Shown: positions 21,016 through 32,603, counted from the stretch's first letter. The stretch is 64,000 nucleotides of DNA from Effrenium voratum (GCA_963377175.1 CAUJNA010002990.1:404303-468302), one strand, 5' to 3'. Notes: a model not told the origin generated them from the letters alone. Program-made: numbers and translations.

Positions 21016-21690
21016 TTAACCATGGAAGTGCGGCTGAACCTCAGGCTCAGCGTCGCAATCCATGGGCACGGCAAGAGCCTGAATCTCAGCCGGGGGATCT
21101 AGCAACAACTCAGAATCCTGCTCTTGTCTCCTGCTCAACACCTCCTTGGCATGCGCAAAAAGGGCAGACCCAAACAACGCGCTCAGACCAGGGGGGTGGG
21201 GGCTCGCAACCGCAGTGACAAAGGATCCTGCAGACTCAAGGCCAACCAGCGGCCTATGCGCACCATGTCTATGACAACACCTACCCGAATCGCCAGCCAT
21301 CAAGATGGTGTCCACCATGCCTGGCAGTCTACCAACCAGCAAAGGTGGTTGGTTTGCGCGACTCGCTGCCCCACAAACACTGGTCGGTCGAGACAACGCG
21401 CACACAGCGGAGGCGAGTCAGCGCCCGAACCACCCGAAGCCCCCAGAGAGACGCAGGGCGAACGGGAGTCACTTGCTGCCGAACCTGAAAGGCCCAAGTC
21501 GGGAACTGAGGATGTTCCACGATCACAGCTGCTCCCACCGCCAACAACCACCAAGCCATCGTCAGAGCGAACCTGAGCGACTCATTTTCAACATCAACCT
21601 GGCGCCATTGACGTCTTGACAAGCCCTTGAGCCCCCACACAGCCTTGAAAGACCGAAACGGGGAAAAACCAACAGAGTCAGTGATGTGCC
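21016..21690 (-). pseudogene. Broken retroelement-like ORF
   Basis: Frame 1 reads VDVENESLRFALTMAWW, LLAVGAAVIVEHPQFPTW and VSTDQCLWGSESRKPTTF, and stops. One nucleotide out of frame, at about 21340-21350, the reading resumes with LPGMVDTILMAGDSGRCC, HRHGAHRPLVGLESAGSF and LFAHAKEVLSRRQEQDSE, down to the stop at 21016. The D-Q-C-x-x-G-x-x-x-x-K-P-T-T block followed by a CxH...L-V-G segment resembles a protein type I associate with dinoflagellate retroelements; this is recall, not a search. The single-nucleotide break suggests a recently dead copy. MITE A (21790-21898) lies just upstream. Confidence 0.5.
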
Positions 21691-21789
21691 TGGCCGCACG
21701 CCAAGTTTTGCTGGGAGGACAAAAGAGTGCCCCCCAAATAACGCCCTGTCTTGCCCACCCCCCCCATTTACGCAATTGCTTGGCACACA

Positions 21790-21898
21790 CTAGGTCCGAC
21801 AAGTCCAGTAGAGAGGTTAGAAAAACCCTTTTTCAGGACATCTATTTTAGTAGGAGAACCCTCCCAACCCAAAAAGGGGTGAGACACGGCGGACCTAG
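21790..21898. mobile_element. MITE family A copy
   Basis: It starts CTAGGTCCGACAAGTCCAG and ends GGCGGACCTAG, with the core TCTATTTTAGTAGGAG and ACCCTCCCAACC. 109 bp. Confidence 0.8.
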
Positions 21899-22157
21899 AC
21901 TCCGTTCCGGACCGAAGAACTCAACTCCGGACCTGGGTATGGCTCAAAATTCACCCAGCGGCGCACCGCAGGTCTTGGTCCATATTTTTTTCCCCAGGGC
22001 AACCCATTTTGGGGTTCCATATTTGTTTTGGTCCTTTTGGTCCATGTCTTTAACTTCCAGGTTTTTGTTGGTCCACATTTTCCACCCACAGAGCCAAAAA
22101 ACGCTCCCTCCGCTCCGATCCGATCCGAAAAAAACCGATCGGATGGGGACGTCTCGC

Positions 22158-22254
22158 CTGCTGCATCTTGTCCGCGAACTCCGCCACCGCCTGCCGCTCC
22201 TCCGTGGCCTTCATGAAGTTGGCACGCCCGCCCTCCTGGGCCGACAACTCTCGC
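22158..22254 (-). CDS. Candidate internal exon (KATEERQAVAEFADKMQQ)
   Basis: The acceptor is CTGGAAG|GCGAG and the donor CAGCAG|GCGAG (GC donor). 97 nt: one base, then 32 codons reading RELSAQEGGRANFM then KATEERQAVAEFADKMQQ. A charged helical segment, possibly coiled coil. Both splice sites are of the dominant local type. Confidence 0.6.
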
Positions 22255-22626
22255 CTTCCAGCGAGTAAAAAGCCCAAACAAAATGGGTTCTGGCGGTGTT
22301 TGTTTGGTTGGGTCGAGCTCCTTGGGTCAAGATCCAAAAGCACGTGTCTGGCGGGTTGTTTGCTGGGTCAAGTGCCAAAACCCACGTTTGTGGCGGGATT
22401 TTTTTGTCAGTTTCCCGTCAGGTCCAGCCCAAAACCATGTTTGAGGGTTCCTTTTCGTCCAAACGTTCAAGTTGGTGGAAAAACCATGGAGGGTTCCCTT
22501 TTAAGTTCCCAAGCATCCAAATTGGTTGACAACTATGTTGACATGGCCCCTTGAGGACTTAAAAGGGATCCTTCGGGCATAATCCCCACAAAAGTCCCAA
22601 GATTAGAACAATTCACGGGCCCGTAT

Positions 22627-22749
22627 GGCTATGGGTCAAAACCAATGGTACCATTTTGGGGGTTTTCGGTGCACCACCCATTTTAGGACCTATTTTAGTG
22701 GTTGGATTGGGATGTTCACTGAGGGTTCGAGGTTTTGACCCATGGCCAT
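22627..22749. mobile_element. MITE family C, longer variant
   Basis: The ends TATGGCTATGGGTCAAAACC and GGTTTTGACCCATGGCCATA are inverted repeats. The inner part, from TTTTCGGTGCACCACCC to ATCCCAATCCAACC-type words, is repeated in inverted orientation at about 24070-24170. Confidence 0.7.
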
Positions 22750-23250
22750 ATCCTTTCCAAACATCGAGCCCGCAAGCTTGGAACTGGGACGTAGGAGTTG
22801 GCTGGGCCCGAAGGCCTTACTTTCGTTTGCCTGCACATTCCAACGAGCACTTTCTCGCAGCGTCTGCTTTTTAGCTTCATCTATGACGCAAACGCCGGCA
22901 AATGGCGGAACAAGAGCCTCAAGCAATGAACACGCCCCCGCAAATGGCCACACGATGCCTGCAAAAGCCGCAAAACGAAGTCACAACATCCCACATCCTC
23001 GCAAAATACCTAGATCGCAAGAAAAGGCCTTAAAACGTGAAACTCCCAGGAAAAAAAGTACCTGGAGCACCCTTCGTTACATAAATTTCTGCCCTTAGCC
23101 CACACGTATTGCAAAACCAGGGGTCGTCACCAAAATATGGTAAACGTACACTTTTTCCTGCTTCGAGCGTTTTTCCCAAAACCGGACTGGTCGGTCCTCC
23201 AAGATGATCGGTCACTGAATATTCAAAAGGAGCGAGCAGAAATCAAAGTG

Positions 23251-23430
23251 CAAAACGAGCGCAAATATCCGCAAAACGAGCGCAAATATCCGCAAACGAG
23301 TGCAAATTTAAAAAACGTAACAATCCCGCCTTCCTCTGGATGGAAGAAGGGGATGTGGTCGAGCGTTTTTTGGGGGGCGAGCGTTTTTTTGGGGGTCGAG
23401 CAGAAATCGGTAATTCGAGCGTTTTTTTCT
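23251..23430. repeat. Short tandem repeats (GAGCGCAAATATCCGCAAAA; GAGCG-T7)
   Basis: About three units of GCAAAACGAGCGCAAATATCC lie at 23250-23310. GAGCGTTTTTTGGGGG words occur three times at 23360-23430. The two arrays share the GAGCG word and flank a short unique spacer. Confidence 0.7.
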
Positions 23431-24069
23431 CGTACCTAAAAAAAAGGGCACGTTGGGTGCCTCAGGTATGCAAAGGAATGTCCAGGTGGGTTTATGTTTG
23501 GCTTCGTTGGCCACGTTTCCCAAGGCTCAATACCCTTAGGGTCTTTGCAAGTTGCGGTGTCCCGGAAAGAGGAAACGATTGAAGCAACGTGGCAAAAGCT
23601 GAAGCGGGAGTCCCCTGGGAGGGAACTTAAAGACTTCGGTCCTTCCCTGCACTTTTGGTGAAATGTTGAAACAACTAAACCAACACAAAGGGAGATTGAA
23701 CATGGAAAGCGTAGCGGCTCCCCCAGGCGACTCAAAAAACTTCGTCCAAAAGGCTGAGAAGCAAATAGAGGAATCCCCGAGGCTCAAGGCTCAAGCCAAA
23801 TGAGTGTGCCCCATACTGGAATGGTCTTTATTTAAAGGATCCCATGCAACAGGGTTTAACATGTTCGTTGGCGATGAACAACAATTCAGCAAGCTGGAAG
23901 GTTTTGCTTGTCGCGAGGGCTGGCAAATCACGGCCAGGATTACCCGCAAGGCTGAGACTAAAAATGGAGAACCGCGAAGCGAATGATCTGTCCCATGCAA
24001 GCAAGTCCTTCTGGCGAACGCTGTGTGGAAGCGCGCGCCATTTTGCACACCCACAATATACATGGAACT

Positions 24070-24170
24070 GGCCATAAATCAAAATCCAAATCGTACCCCC
24101 AGTGAACATCCCAATCCAACCACTAAAATAGGTTCTAAAATGGGTGGTGCACCGAAAACCCCCGAAATGG
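24070..24170. repeat. Inverted partner of the 22627 element
   Basis: CAGTGAACATCCCAATCCAA and AATGGGTGGTGCACCGAAAA match the reverse complement of 22660-22745. One terminus is degraded, so this is an incomplete copy. Confidence 0.65.
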
Positions 24171-24944
24171 ACACCCGCAGCTTCCTTTGGGGTCCTCAGA
24201 AAAGTGAATGCCCGCGAACCTTCAGGAAAGGGCTTCGGAAGTACCCAAAAAGCCCCAATTCGATCAACTTCGCGCCTTAAAAAAACCGCCAGGTTTTGAG
24301 ACCGGGTCCCAAACACCTCCGGGGTGCCTTGTGGAAAATTCGGGTCTTCCATTGAAAGCCCCAGGAGCCTTTGGGTAAAAGCAAAATTTTGGAGAACCAC
24401 TTGGGCGATTTCAAGCCGATTCGCTTTTTCATCGGAATTTGTTCCCGTGCATCGGGGTCGAACTGGGGCCCGGGACTAGGGACCCAGACATTGGTTCTCC
24501 TTAACGTCAGCACGCCCATAGCCCTGAGAGACCATGTTCGGGGCCTCAGGCTGAGTGAAGTGGACTGTGAAGAACCAGGGGGAAAAGAAAAACAAACAAA
24601 AAAACAACGCGGAGAATAGGGAACGCAAAAACCAAGCGGGGGGTCGGAACCAGTTGGAACACCGAGCTTGGGTCCCAACTCAGTTGAGTCAGCCCTCGAA
24701 CCTCGGCTCATAGCCAACAAGCAACAAATTGTGAAGCCTACAAAACGAAGAAACTCCCCGAAGAAAAAAATCGGTCGAATGACCACCTCACAGCGGCTGA
24801 GATGTTTTTTTTCCTGAACCTTGGTCTTCCAAGGACCCCCCAAAACCGTTTTTTTTTTTTTCATCTTGGCTCCGAATGGAAATTCGGCCCCAGGACCCTG
24901 CTTTTCCAGGGTCCTGGGAAGATCAAGGTGAAGGACCCATCGGC

Positions 24945-25035
24945 TGTTCGACTCGTTTTCGGCTCGGAGACGGCACGTTCCGCCCGCTCCTCGATCACCA
25001 GCATCAGCCGGCGCCGGTCCCAGAAGCTGGCGGCC
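24945..25035 (-). CDS. Candidate internal exon (YIWAASFWDRRRLMLVIEER)
   Basis: The likely acceptor is CATCCGCAG at 25036. The frame reads ISYIWAASFWDRRRLML then VIEERAERAVSEPK. The donor is unclear. Upstream of the acceptor the same frame stays open (FWDFPWSGTPHPQ), so the exon may begin earlier. Function unknown. Confidence 0.5.
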
Positions 25036-25200
25036 CAGATGTAAGAAATCTGCGGATGCGGCGTGCCAGACCAGGGGAAGTCCCAAAATTTGGCTATGAA
25101 TTTTAAGAAGGGACCCGAAATGGTGGACATCAAAATTCGGTGGGGATTCCTGTCCACCAATCACTCTGGGTTCCCTATTAAATTTCATGGCCATTTTTGT

Positions 25201-25340
25201 TGAGTCACAATCAAAACCCGGGTAGAAAAACGGTCTACCCAGAACCATGCTTCAAGAATTAAACGCGCGGCCGCAGCTATTTTTATGGTTGGGATTGTCC
25301 CTTACTAACCTTCATCTACCCGGGTTTTGATTGTGACTCA
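25201..25340. mobile_element. MITE family B, best copy
   Basis: TGAGTCACAATCAAAACCCG at the left and its exact reverse complement (ending GATTGTGACTCA) at the right form a 26-bp perfect terminal inverted repeat, reaching GGGTAGA / TCTACCC. 140 bp. Internal words CCAGAACCATGCTTCAAGAA and CTTACTAACCTTCATCTACC are shared by all copies. Confidence 0.85.
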
Positions 25341-25471
25341 TTTGGGTGTGGCTCGGGGGTCAACCGCCAGGGTTTCGCAGTCTTTAGGCTTACGCAGAAG
25401 TTTTGGTCTTTGTTTCCATTTGCCAGGGTGCCAGTTTGGGCACTGTTTTTTGAGCAGCCATTTTGCCCCAA

Positions 25472-25620
25472 CAGCTGAGTCGCAATCAAAGCCCTGGTAT
25501 TAAAGTGGTCTACCCAGAACCATGCTTCAAGAATGAAAAACACGGCGAAGGCATCTATTTGTGGGTTGGGATTGGTCCTTGACCTTACCCTACCCGGGTT
25601 TTGAGCAAGTGGCTCAGCTG
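25472..25620. mobile_element. MITE family B copy, 4-bp duplication
   Basis: The element GAGTCGCAATCAAAGCCC...AAGTGGCTC is flanked by AGCT on both sides, a possible 4-bp target duplication, although AGCT is itself a palindrome. Lies 130 bp from the previous copy in the same orientation. Confidence 0.75.
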
Positions 25621-26399
25621 GAAGCTTTAGCAGACGATAAAATGCCATGGGCGACTTGACCAGAACACATAGAAACGTAGTGCAAGATCCCAACATGAGA
25701 CATGAACTGCTGATTCCTTCTCGCGCCCGGAGCCTGCGTCCGCATTTGGGGCGTGATGCTTCCGCAAGATTGGGGTTGAACAACACTTTTGTGTGCGCGC
25801 TACTATTGCAGAAGGATCTTATGCACTAACACATTGGTTATCTGGCTCAAATAGGAGTGTGTACCTTTGCTGGAACCAAAAGAGGCGGCGCTTCTGCGTC
25901 CTGATGCTACCAACACACTATACTGAAGAAGCAGCAGCTTGATGCGTGCATATCGTTGGGCAAATACTTGGTCGCATCTCGAGCTTCTTGATAATTTCAA
26001 TGTCGAAATATAGTTGGTGTCCTGGCATCATGTGCCGTGCATCTGTCAGAAAAAACACGGCTAAAGTCACTGTAAAACCGGGCCTGCCGGGCGTCCCGCT
26101 CGCCTTTTCTTTGGGCGGGGGTCCCTTACTAATACCCAAGTTGGGCTACGCCAGACCAATGTGACCAAACCATCTTAAGTGCCCAGAACAAATTGGCGGT
26201 TCCCTTTGGGACGAATCAAAGCGGTCAACCGCAGGCCCAGAATCTACCTCCGCTTGCTTGCCCCGCAACCAACATCATGGTCATGCTGGTCAACCTTGAG
26301 ACGGAAACTCACCCCCAGACCAAAAATACCGGCATCTCCTTTGTTCGCGCTTAGCCACTTGGCTTATAACCCCCATGCAAGATTAATCCCACTAAACGG

Positions 26400-26700
26400 G
26401 GGACCTACAAGTGGACTACTAAAATAGACTATACAGCAAAAAGGGTACCAACTTATTCTAACCCCTCTACTGCAGCCTCAAAGGAAACGATAAGATGGAT
26501 GGTGTATTGGGGTCATTCCATTTCTCTATCCCCGCTGAGAGCCAGCAAGACAGGGGAACCCTCCCCCGAAAACGGCACTAAAGGGCACTACTGGGGGACC
26601 TAGTAGTGCTTAGGCACTTGGCTTATTACCCCAAGGTTCATCCCACTGAACGGGGGACTTGCAAGTGGATTTTTCTTGCTGGCTCAACCCCGAGATAAAC
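26400..26700. repeat. Rearranged MITE A fragments
   Basis: Inverted 5' half at about 26425-26475 (TACTAAAATAGACTA, TTATTCTAACCCCTCTACTG). A direct 3' half lies at 26552-26603 (AGGGGAACCCTCCCCCGAAA to GGGGGACCTAG). ATCCCACTAAACGGGGGACC and ATCCCACTGAACGGGGGACT form a second direct repeat at 26386 and 26640. Confidence 0.6.
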
Positions 26701-28240
26701 TATCCATCTTATGGTTTCCTTGAAGAGCCATCCCCAAACCGGCAAAACCCAGACTTGAAAATTCATTCCCTACCTATAGATCACCAGCAAGTTATAACTT
26801 AGGTGAACAACATTCCGACCTGGCCGAAGACCCAAGCAGGTTGAGTTCTTTGCGAGCCCAAAATGGAAAAAGCTTAGGGCGCCTCTCAAAGCTTTTCCCT
26901 AACCAAACATATGGGCTCGTCTATGTTGGAGTTGGTAATGCTTCTTGGTTGTTTCTTAACAGGAAAACCAAAAGGAAACCGACAATTTGAGCAAATGGAA
27001 GCCGTCTGTTATTTTGGTCTGCCTTCTGTTCCAGGCTGTAGATGTGTCTCAAGAGATTGTCGGGCTCGTCGAGGGCTCTCCGCATGCACTCAATGAGTTC
27101 ATTCACACAAGGTACCTCAGCGGTGGTTCGATAGGCAGCGAATGAGAAATGAAATGATCCCGAGAGAAACCATACAACCTACGTTCACTCCCTAGTCCCT
27201 GCTAAGCACCAGCAAGACACTCAAGCAGTTCCCCTTCTCATACATCTAATGACCTGATTCACGAGATGATCCTCCAATGAGGGGGTGGGAGCCACCTTTG
27301 GCACTCCTATGGGACATGCCGAGAAGTGGGGTTGTACCCCAATTTTGTGATTGAAAAGGGCATCCAAAAGGACACCACCATGCATGGGTTCTATGCTTGG
27401 ACACCCTCTACACCCCGTGAAGCCCAGAGCCCGTCGAAGCTGTTGAAAATTGAAAAAGGCAAATCGATAACACCGAAAGGTATTGATAAACACAAAGATG
27501 ACCAGCTTCTCCCTGGAAAAGGCTTGCAGCGATGAAGGCGGACGCCACCCGAACAAGTGAAGTCGTCGCATGCTCCTCTGCATCCCCAGCCAATTGACAT
27601 GGAACCCACTTTGGGGGGGTCCCTCAAGCTTCATCCTGAAGGGCGGGTTTGAAGGGCTGCACCGGGAAAGCGCCAAAATACTTAAATTTGGCCAGGGGCC
27701 AAGGCGTCCGCAACTTCATGCCAAAGCCACATGCAAGACTCTCAGACCAATGCCCGCGCTGCCCGGAAACCGGGCGTGAGTCAGATCTGTCAGATCCCCC
27801 GCGTCCCCCATTTCGTGCCCCGCGGCGGAGCCCGTGACGTCCTGCTCTGCGCCTGGCGGACCCACGCCCCCGTGAAGGGGGCTCGACGCTCCCTTTGTCG
27901 CGGTACACGTAGCCCGCGAGCGAGCTTCCGTGACATACCCAGGCAACATGAACCCAGAAAGCGTGCTGAGGTTCATACCGCTCTCCTGAAAAGGGGATGA
28001 TCCTCCTCTCTTAGATCCAAAGGTGCCCACTTCCGGTCGACCAAGCCTAGGGAAGTTGAAGGCCATGGAATCCTAGCGCAAGGCCCCAGAAGTCTAAGAC
28101 CCAGCCGTGAGAGGGGCTTCTCTCTCAGCTGGCCACGTGAATTGGCAATGCGTCCAACGACTGGGAGAATCTGATTGAGCCTCCGACAACCTATCAAAGG
28201 GGATGCCACAAGTCAACCACTTGTAAGTTGGGCAGCGTTT
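26700..28240. other. No secure gene; GC-rich open stretch at 27.75-27.95 kb
   Basis: The plus strand at about 27790-27960 is open and reads QIPRVPHFVPRGGARDVL then LCAWRTHAPVKGARRSL, but splice sites are not defined and the minus strand is also open, so I do not call an exon. An inverted family-G word (GAAATGAAATGATCCCGAG) lies at about 27148. Confidence 0.3.
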
Positions 28241-28246
28241 TGGAGA

Positions 28247-28305
28247 CTGGGTCCTCCAATAGAGAGGTTAGAATATCTGTAGTCTATTTTAGTAAGGAAA
28301 CCCCA
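28247..28305. repeat. Truncated MITE A, 5' half
   Basis: CTGGGTCCTCCAATAGAGAG and TCTATTTTAGTAAGGAAACC are present, but no GGACCTAG end follows. Confidence 0.6.
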
Positions 28306-28541
28306 TGCTTGGAGCGAAGTCCATCCCCCCCCAGATACCCCGTCCGAGCAGTTGCCCAGTAGCCCGTTGCAAAAGGGCACGACTACAACAGGTACATATA
28401 TACATATATATATATATATAGACTGTATAAGTATATATATATATTGCACATGCTTAGTTCAGCAGTCAGGAAGCCATTTCCTTAAACGCCATGAGGAGAA
28501 CAGGAACAAATAAGACGTGAACAAGCAAACGTTTCGGCACA

Positions 28542-28610
28542 CAGAAACGCTCAACGTGATCCACGACTCCCTGCCGCCCGCGACGCGGCAACGCGCCTAC
28601 GACTTCGGTA
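28542..28610 (+). CDS. Possible plus-strand exon (weak)
   Basis: CACACAG acceptor and TTCG|GTAGGC donor on the plus strand enclose an open frame reading TLNVIHDSLPPATRQRAYDF. The minus strand is also open, so strand is uncertain. Confidence 0.25.
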
Positions 28611-28657
28611 GGCGTGTTGCGTTTCCGGCGCTCCTGGCGAGTGTCGAGTTGTCGACA

Positions 28658-28804
28658 TGAGTCGCAATCAAAAGTCGGTACTAAAATGGTCGTAATCCCA
28701 GAACCATGCTTCAAGAAGAAAGAAGGCGGATATCCGCAGCTATTTACGGCAAGGGGATCGTCCCTTAACCTTCATCTACCCGAATCGGTTTTGATTGCGG
28801 CTCA
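28658..28804. mobile_element. MITE family B copy, ACAT duplication
   Basis: The GAGTCGCAATCAAAAG start and TTTTGATTGCGGCTC end are flanked by ACAT on both sides. Internal CAGAACCATGCTTCAAGAAG and GCGGATATCCGCAGCTATTT match the family. Confidence 0.8.
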
Positions 28805-29394
28805 CATGGCGAGACCAAGGGTCTCGAGCGAGGCCTTGGGAGCTGCACGGACCTGGAGATCTTGCAGCGAGATCGTCTAGAAAACGGGTTGGATTTGCGC
28901 TTGTGGATTTCACCTGTCCTTCTCTGTAGGTTTCTTTGGGCACTCTTTTAATATCCGACAGGGGTGGATCCACAACATCCACCTCCAAACCGTTTTCTAG
29001 ATAGGTGGAAGAACCTTGTCGTCTTTTGAATACAATGATGCCAAGGCTCAAACAGGGCATGAAGCAAACCCCGCAGGGCGACTGGTCAAGCCCCCGTTCT
29101 GGCTCAACCCTCGGCTCTAACCCGCGAAACGCGTCTCGGTCACAGGCCGAGGATTTCTGTGAAACCGGGGCCTTCCAGTGGGCGCCTTTTCTTGGTACAT
29201 GTTGACCCAGGATTTTTCTACACCCGTCCCATTATTAGGGGGGTGTTCCCTCCAAAAGTGATGAATCCCCACCAAAGGGGGACAGCGCCCTATTCATCAA
29301 CCAGGGGTGTATTAATCCGGGGTTAGCATTGCATGCTTAGAGTTGGGCCATGGCTGGGGGAATGAATCAATGGGAAACCTGTTTCTTGGGTTCC

Positions 29395-29510
29395 AGAGAC
29401 AAACACGGGTGGTCCATCAGCGAGTGAGCTACCCGCGCTTGCGTCGAGGGCAACCGCGAGCGCGGCTGCCATAAACTTCAGCGCTTTCGGAGGCTTTCAA
29501 TGGCTGAGAA
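29395..29510 (-). CDS. Possible exon (KFMAAALAVALDA)
   Basis: The minus strand reads KPPKALKFMAAALAVALD then ASAGSSLADGPPVFVSGT. The MAAALAVALDASAGSS portion looks like a short signal peptide if ATG-initiated. Splice sites are not clear. Confidence 0.3.
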
Positions 29511-30319
29511 GCTTTTGTAAGGGATTGCCCTTCGTCCAACTTGCCTGTTTCCTCATGCCTTATCGGGGGTCTGATTTAGGGACGGGAGGGGTAAGACAAG
29601 AGGCAATTCCCCAAATTGAGGCTTGAGCTCAAGTCTGTTTAAAGATTGCAGGGTCAATCGCGAACTAGAGAGTCTGGAAAAGCTTAAACAAACATCGACC
29701 ACCTCTTGCAGTGTGCGTCAAATTGCCAGCTTGCTTCCCCAACTACGAAGCCCTCCCAAAGTCAAACTGGGTTCTGAACATGGCACGAAAAGGAAGGCCC
29801 AAACATGCCGAAAGAACATACATTTGTCTCATCCCACTTTTGGTATGGTTGGTCCCGTTTTCAGCCACCCAGCTTCCTAGCTCTCCAGCCCCTCTGGTTT
29901 CCTTTCAAGGCCTCAAGTTGATCAAACGAGTGGTTTCCATTGAAACCATCGAACCACTCTGCAGGTTCCCTTAGGGAAATGCCTCAGACACCCTTCTCCA
30001 ATGCAGGCACTGCTGAATCAGGCAATTTCAAGCGTCAGGATCTTCCATAGCTGGAATTAGGACCCAGCAAAAAACGAAATATGGGTTGCCTGGTTTTGAA
30101 AAGAGCAAAGCAACGGGGGCTAATTCTGGGGAAGATACCCACGTTACAGTATGGCAAGTGACATTTAGTACAACTCGCTTTACAGTAGAGTTACCAGCAA
30201 AAAGTGGCTACAACCAAAGATCATCCCACCTTGTGGGTGAAAGAACGTCGCTCTTTGTCTCCTTCCCAACTGCTAAATCTTCCCAGCAAAAGCATTGGCT
30301 CTTTGCCCATCTTGACTAA

Positions 30320-30772
30320 ACATGAACAGGAAAAGAACAATGCAAACAAAGAACACACAAACAAAGCAAACAAACAAACAAGCAAACAAACAAAACGAAA
30401 CGAAACAAAACAAAACAAAACAAACAAACCAAGTACCAACACAAATACAAGCAAGCAAGCAAAGCCAGCCAGCCAGCCAGCCAGCAAACAAGCAAGGAAG
30501 CAAACAAGCAAGCAAGCAAGCCAGCAAGCAAGCCAGCAAGCGAAAAAGCGAACACGCGAGCAAACAAACAAACAAACAAACAAACAAACAAACAAACAAA
30601 CAAACCAACAAACCAACAAACCAACAAACCAACAAACCAACAAACCAACCAACCAACCAACCAACCAACCAACCAACCAACCAACCAACCAACCAACCAA
30701 CCAACCAACCAACCAACCAACCAACCAACCAACCAACCAACCAACCAACCAACCAACCAACCAACAACCAAT
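30320..30772. repeat. (CAAA)n, (CAAG)n and (CAAC)n tetranucleotide array
   Basis: A 450-bp array shifting from CAAA/GCAA units to a pure (CCAA)n block (about 30635-30765). The open frames in it ([24 protein letters not shown]) are artefacts of a repeat without stop codons. It sits directly downstream of the exon at 30808-30883 and is T-rich on the minus strand. Confidence 0.95.
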
Positions 30773-30807
30773 CCCCAAGAACATGTTCTGCCCTCTCTCT
30801 TGCGTGC

Positions 30808-30883
30808 CTCCACCCGCACATCGAAGATGGAGAAGTCCGCGCTGTTCATGTGCAGCTGGTCTGCTTGTACTCTGAGCTGAAAC
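30808..30883 (-). CDS. Candidate internal exon ([16 protein letters not shown])
   Basis: The acceptor is CCACCTGCAG|G and the donor GTGGAG|GCACGC (GC). 76 nt: one base plus 25 codons reading [17 protein letters not shown] then SIFDVRVE. Both sites are the dominant local type. Function unknown. Confidence 0.6.
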
Positions 30884-32149
30884 CTGCAGGTGGTTTTGCC
30901 ACCGTCGTCGTCTTTTTCTTGTTTGAGACACAGGTGATCAAGACCCACGTCAAAAAAAGAAGAAAAGAAGGAAGCCTGAAAAAGACCTGGCGACTTGAGC
31001 CGTGTAGAAACTCGAGCTCAATCCCAGCCATGACCCTGCTATCAAGAGCCGCTTTGAAAACGCTTTCAGGACCTGCCCAGCTTTTGGTGGTGCCGCTTCA
31101 AGGCTGGTCCGCCCAAATTGATCCGTGGGATTCCTCAGGAAACCACCAGTGGGATTCTTTATACATTCCATGTCCCATTCCCTGCACGGGGATTTTCAGG
31201 GTAGATGAGTGCATTGTCTGAAGGGACCCACCGTGGTGGACATCTTTTTAGGGACGTATAGGTCATAGTCCCTCTCCGAATGACGGATGTTGGATTGACA
31301 TTTTGTTGAGAGGATTCCTCCAAATGCTTGGAGGGGACACTGTTGTTGAGAGAGACCACGTCTTTGGAATTTGGGGAACCCTGCATTCAAAAAACAACAC
31401 TGAAGAAGCGGGTTCGGTTGCGGTGTCGGCCGAGTTACTAGCCTGGCATCGACTTTGGCAATGTGAGCTGGGGACCCTTTGGCTCACATATTATGGATAT
31501 GCATTGCTCTTGCCGGGGTGTTTCTTGGTGCTCCATGTTGATTTGCAGGGGGTAAAAGGAAAATATATTCGTTTTCCATGGGAAAGGTGAAGGGTCTCAT
31601 TGTTCGTGGCGAAACCCGGCCTCTTGTCCCTGACGGCCCCGTGCCACACGAGTTTCCACAAGGGAAGCCATGGGGAAAAAACATCCTCAAAGCCGACCAT
31701 CCAAAAAATAACCGATGCGACCGTCCCATCCCTGGTTTCTCTATTTTTTTGGTAGATCAACTCTCTTCCGATCGAGTGGCCAAACAAAGTCCCGACTTGT
31801 TGTTTGTCACTGAAATGGTCCAAACTCAAAAAGTCAAAAGTCCGAGCCGGAGCTCGGGGACTGTTGCTTCCGCGGGATGGACATGTGAAGCGATCGAGCG
31901 GAGCCCCGAGACCGCAGCGGTGACGCTGAAAAGGAGCCCTTCATTTGGTAGCCGAATTGAACCCAAAAAAAACAAAAAACGGATCCAAACGGACCGGAGC
32001 GGCGCCGAGATTCTCCTGAAAATAACGAATGATCGGAGGGTTGCCCCAAAAAATCCTTCCTGACTGGGCCGATGGAGCAGCGCCAGCAGCGCCCTGCCAT
32101 TTGCTTTGACTTTCACGTGGCAAAGGTGTGGGCCTTGCCCCCAGCAAAC

Positions 32150-32270
32150 CTAGGTCCTCCAGAGAGGTTAGAATAAGGCTACCAACTTTTTGCTGTCTAT
32201 TTTAGTAGCGGAACCCTCCCAACCCAAAAAGTTGGGTGAGAGGACGGGCACCAATTGCTGGGGGACCTAG
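32150..32270. mobile_element. MITE family A copy, AAAC duplication
   Basis: CTAGGTCCTCCAGAGAGG...GGGGGACCTAG, 121 bp, flanked by AAAC on both sides. The internal word AACCCTCCCAACCCAAAAAG is typical. Confidence 0.85.
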
Positions 32271-32512
32271 AAACTCGGCAGGATGCGCTCAGTTGTGCTC
32301 AACTCTTGTCAAGGAAAACCGTCCGAGTTCCTGGCCAGACTTGCACGTTGAGATTTTCACGGCGTCGGAAACTCAAGGAAGAAGGTCCAAGGGGCAGAAG
32401 GCAGAACAGCAAAACCAAGCCGGCCCCCTCCCTTCAAACTTGTCGGAAGGAGACCTGGTGGTTGAAAACAAAAACACCGTATTTAATTATGTTTCTTTCT
32501 TTCTACATGCGC

Positions 32513-32603
32513 CTGAGGTCTGAGTCGATCTTGAAGCCGTCCAGACTGGTGATGGAGGAAAGCGTCGTGGCCGTGATGAACTGGTACTCCTCACGGATCG
32601 GAG
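32513..32603 (-). CDS. Candidate internal exon (LSSITSLDGFKIDSDLR)
   Basis: The donor is GACCTCAG|GCGCATG (GC), and a possible acceptor is CTCGGAAG at 32604. It reads APIREEYQFITATTL then SSITSLDGFKIDSDLR. Regular Leu/Ile spacing hints at a repeat protein, but this is weak. Confidence 0.5.

Noticed and set aside
30221..31221. ORFs of 180-300 codons with WLVG or NQPT repeats
   Set aside because: Tetranucleotide repeat read in several frames; only 30808-30883 has splice sites and normal composition.
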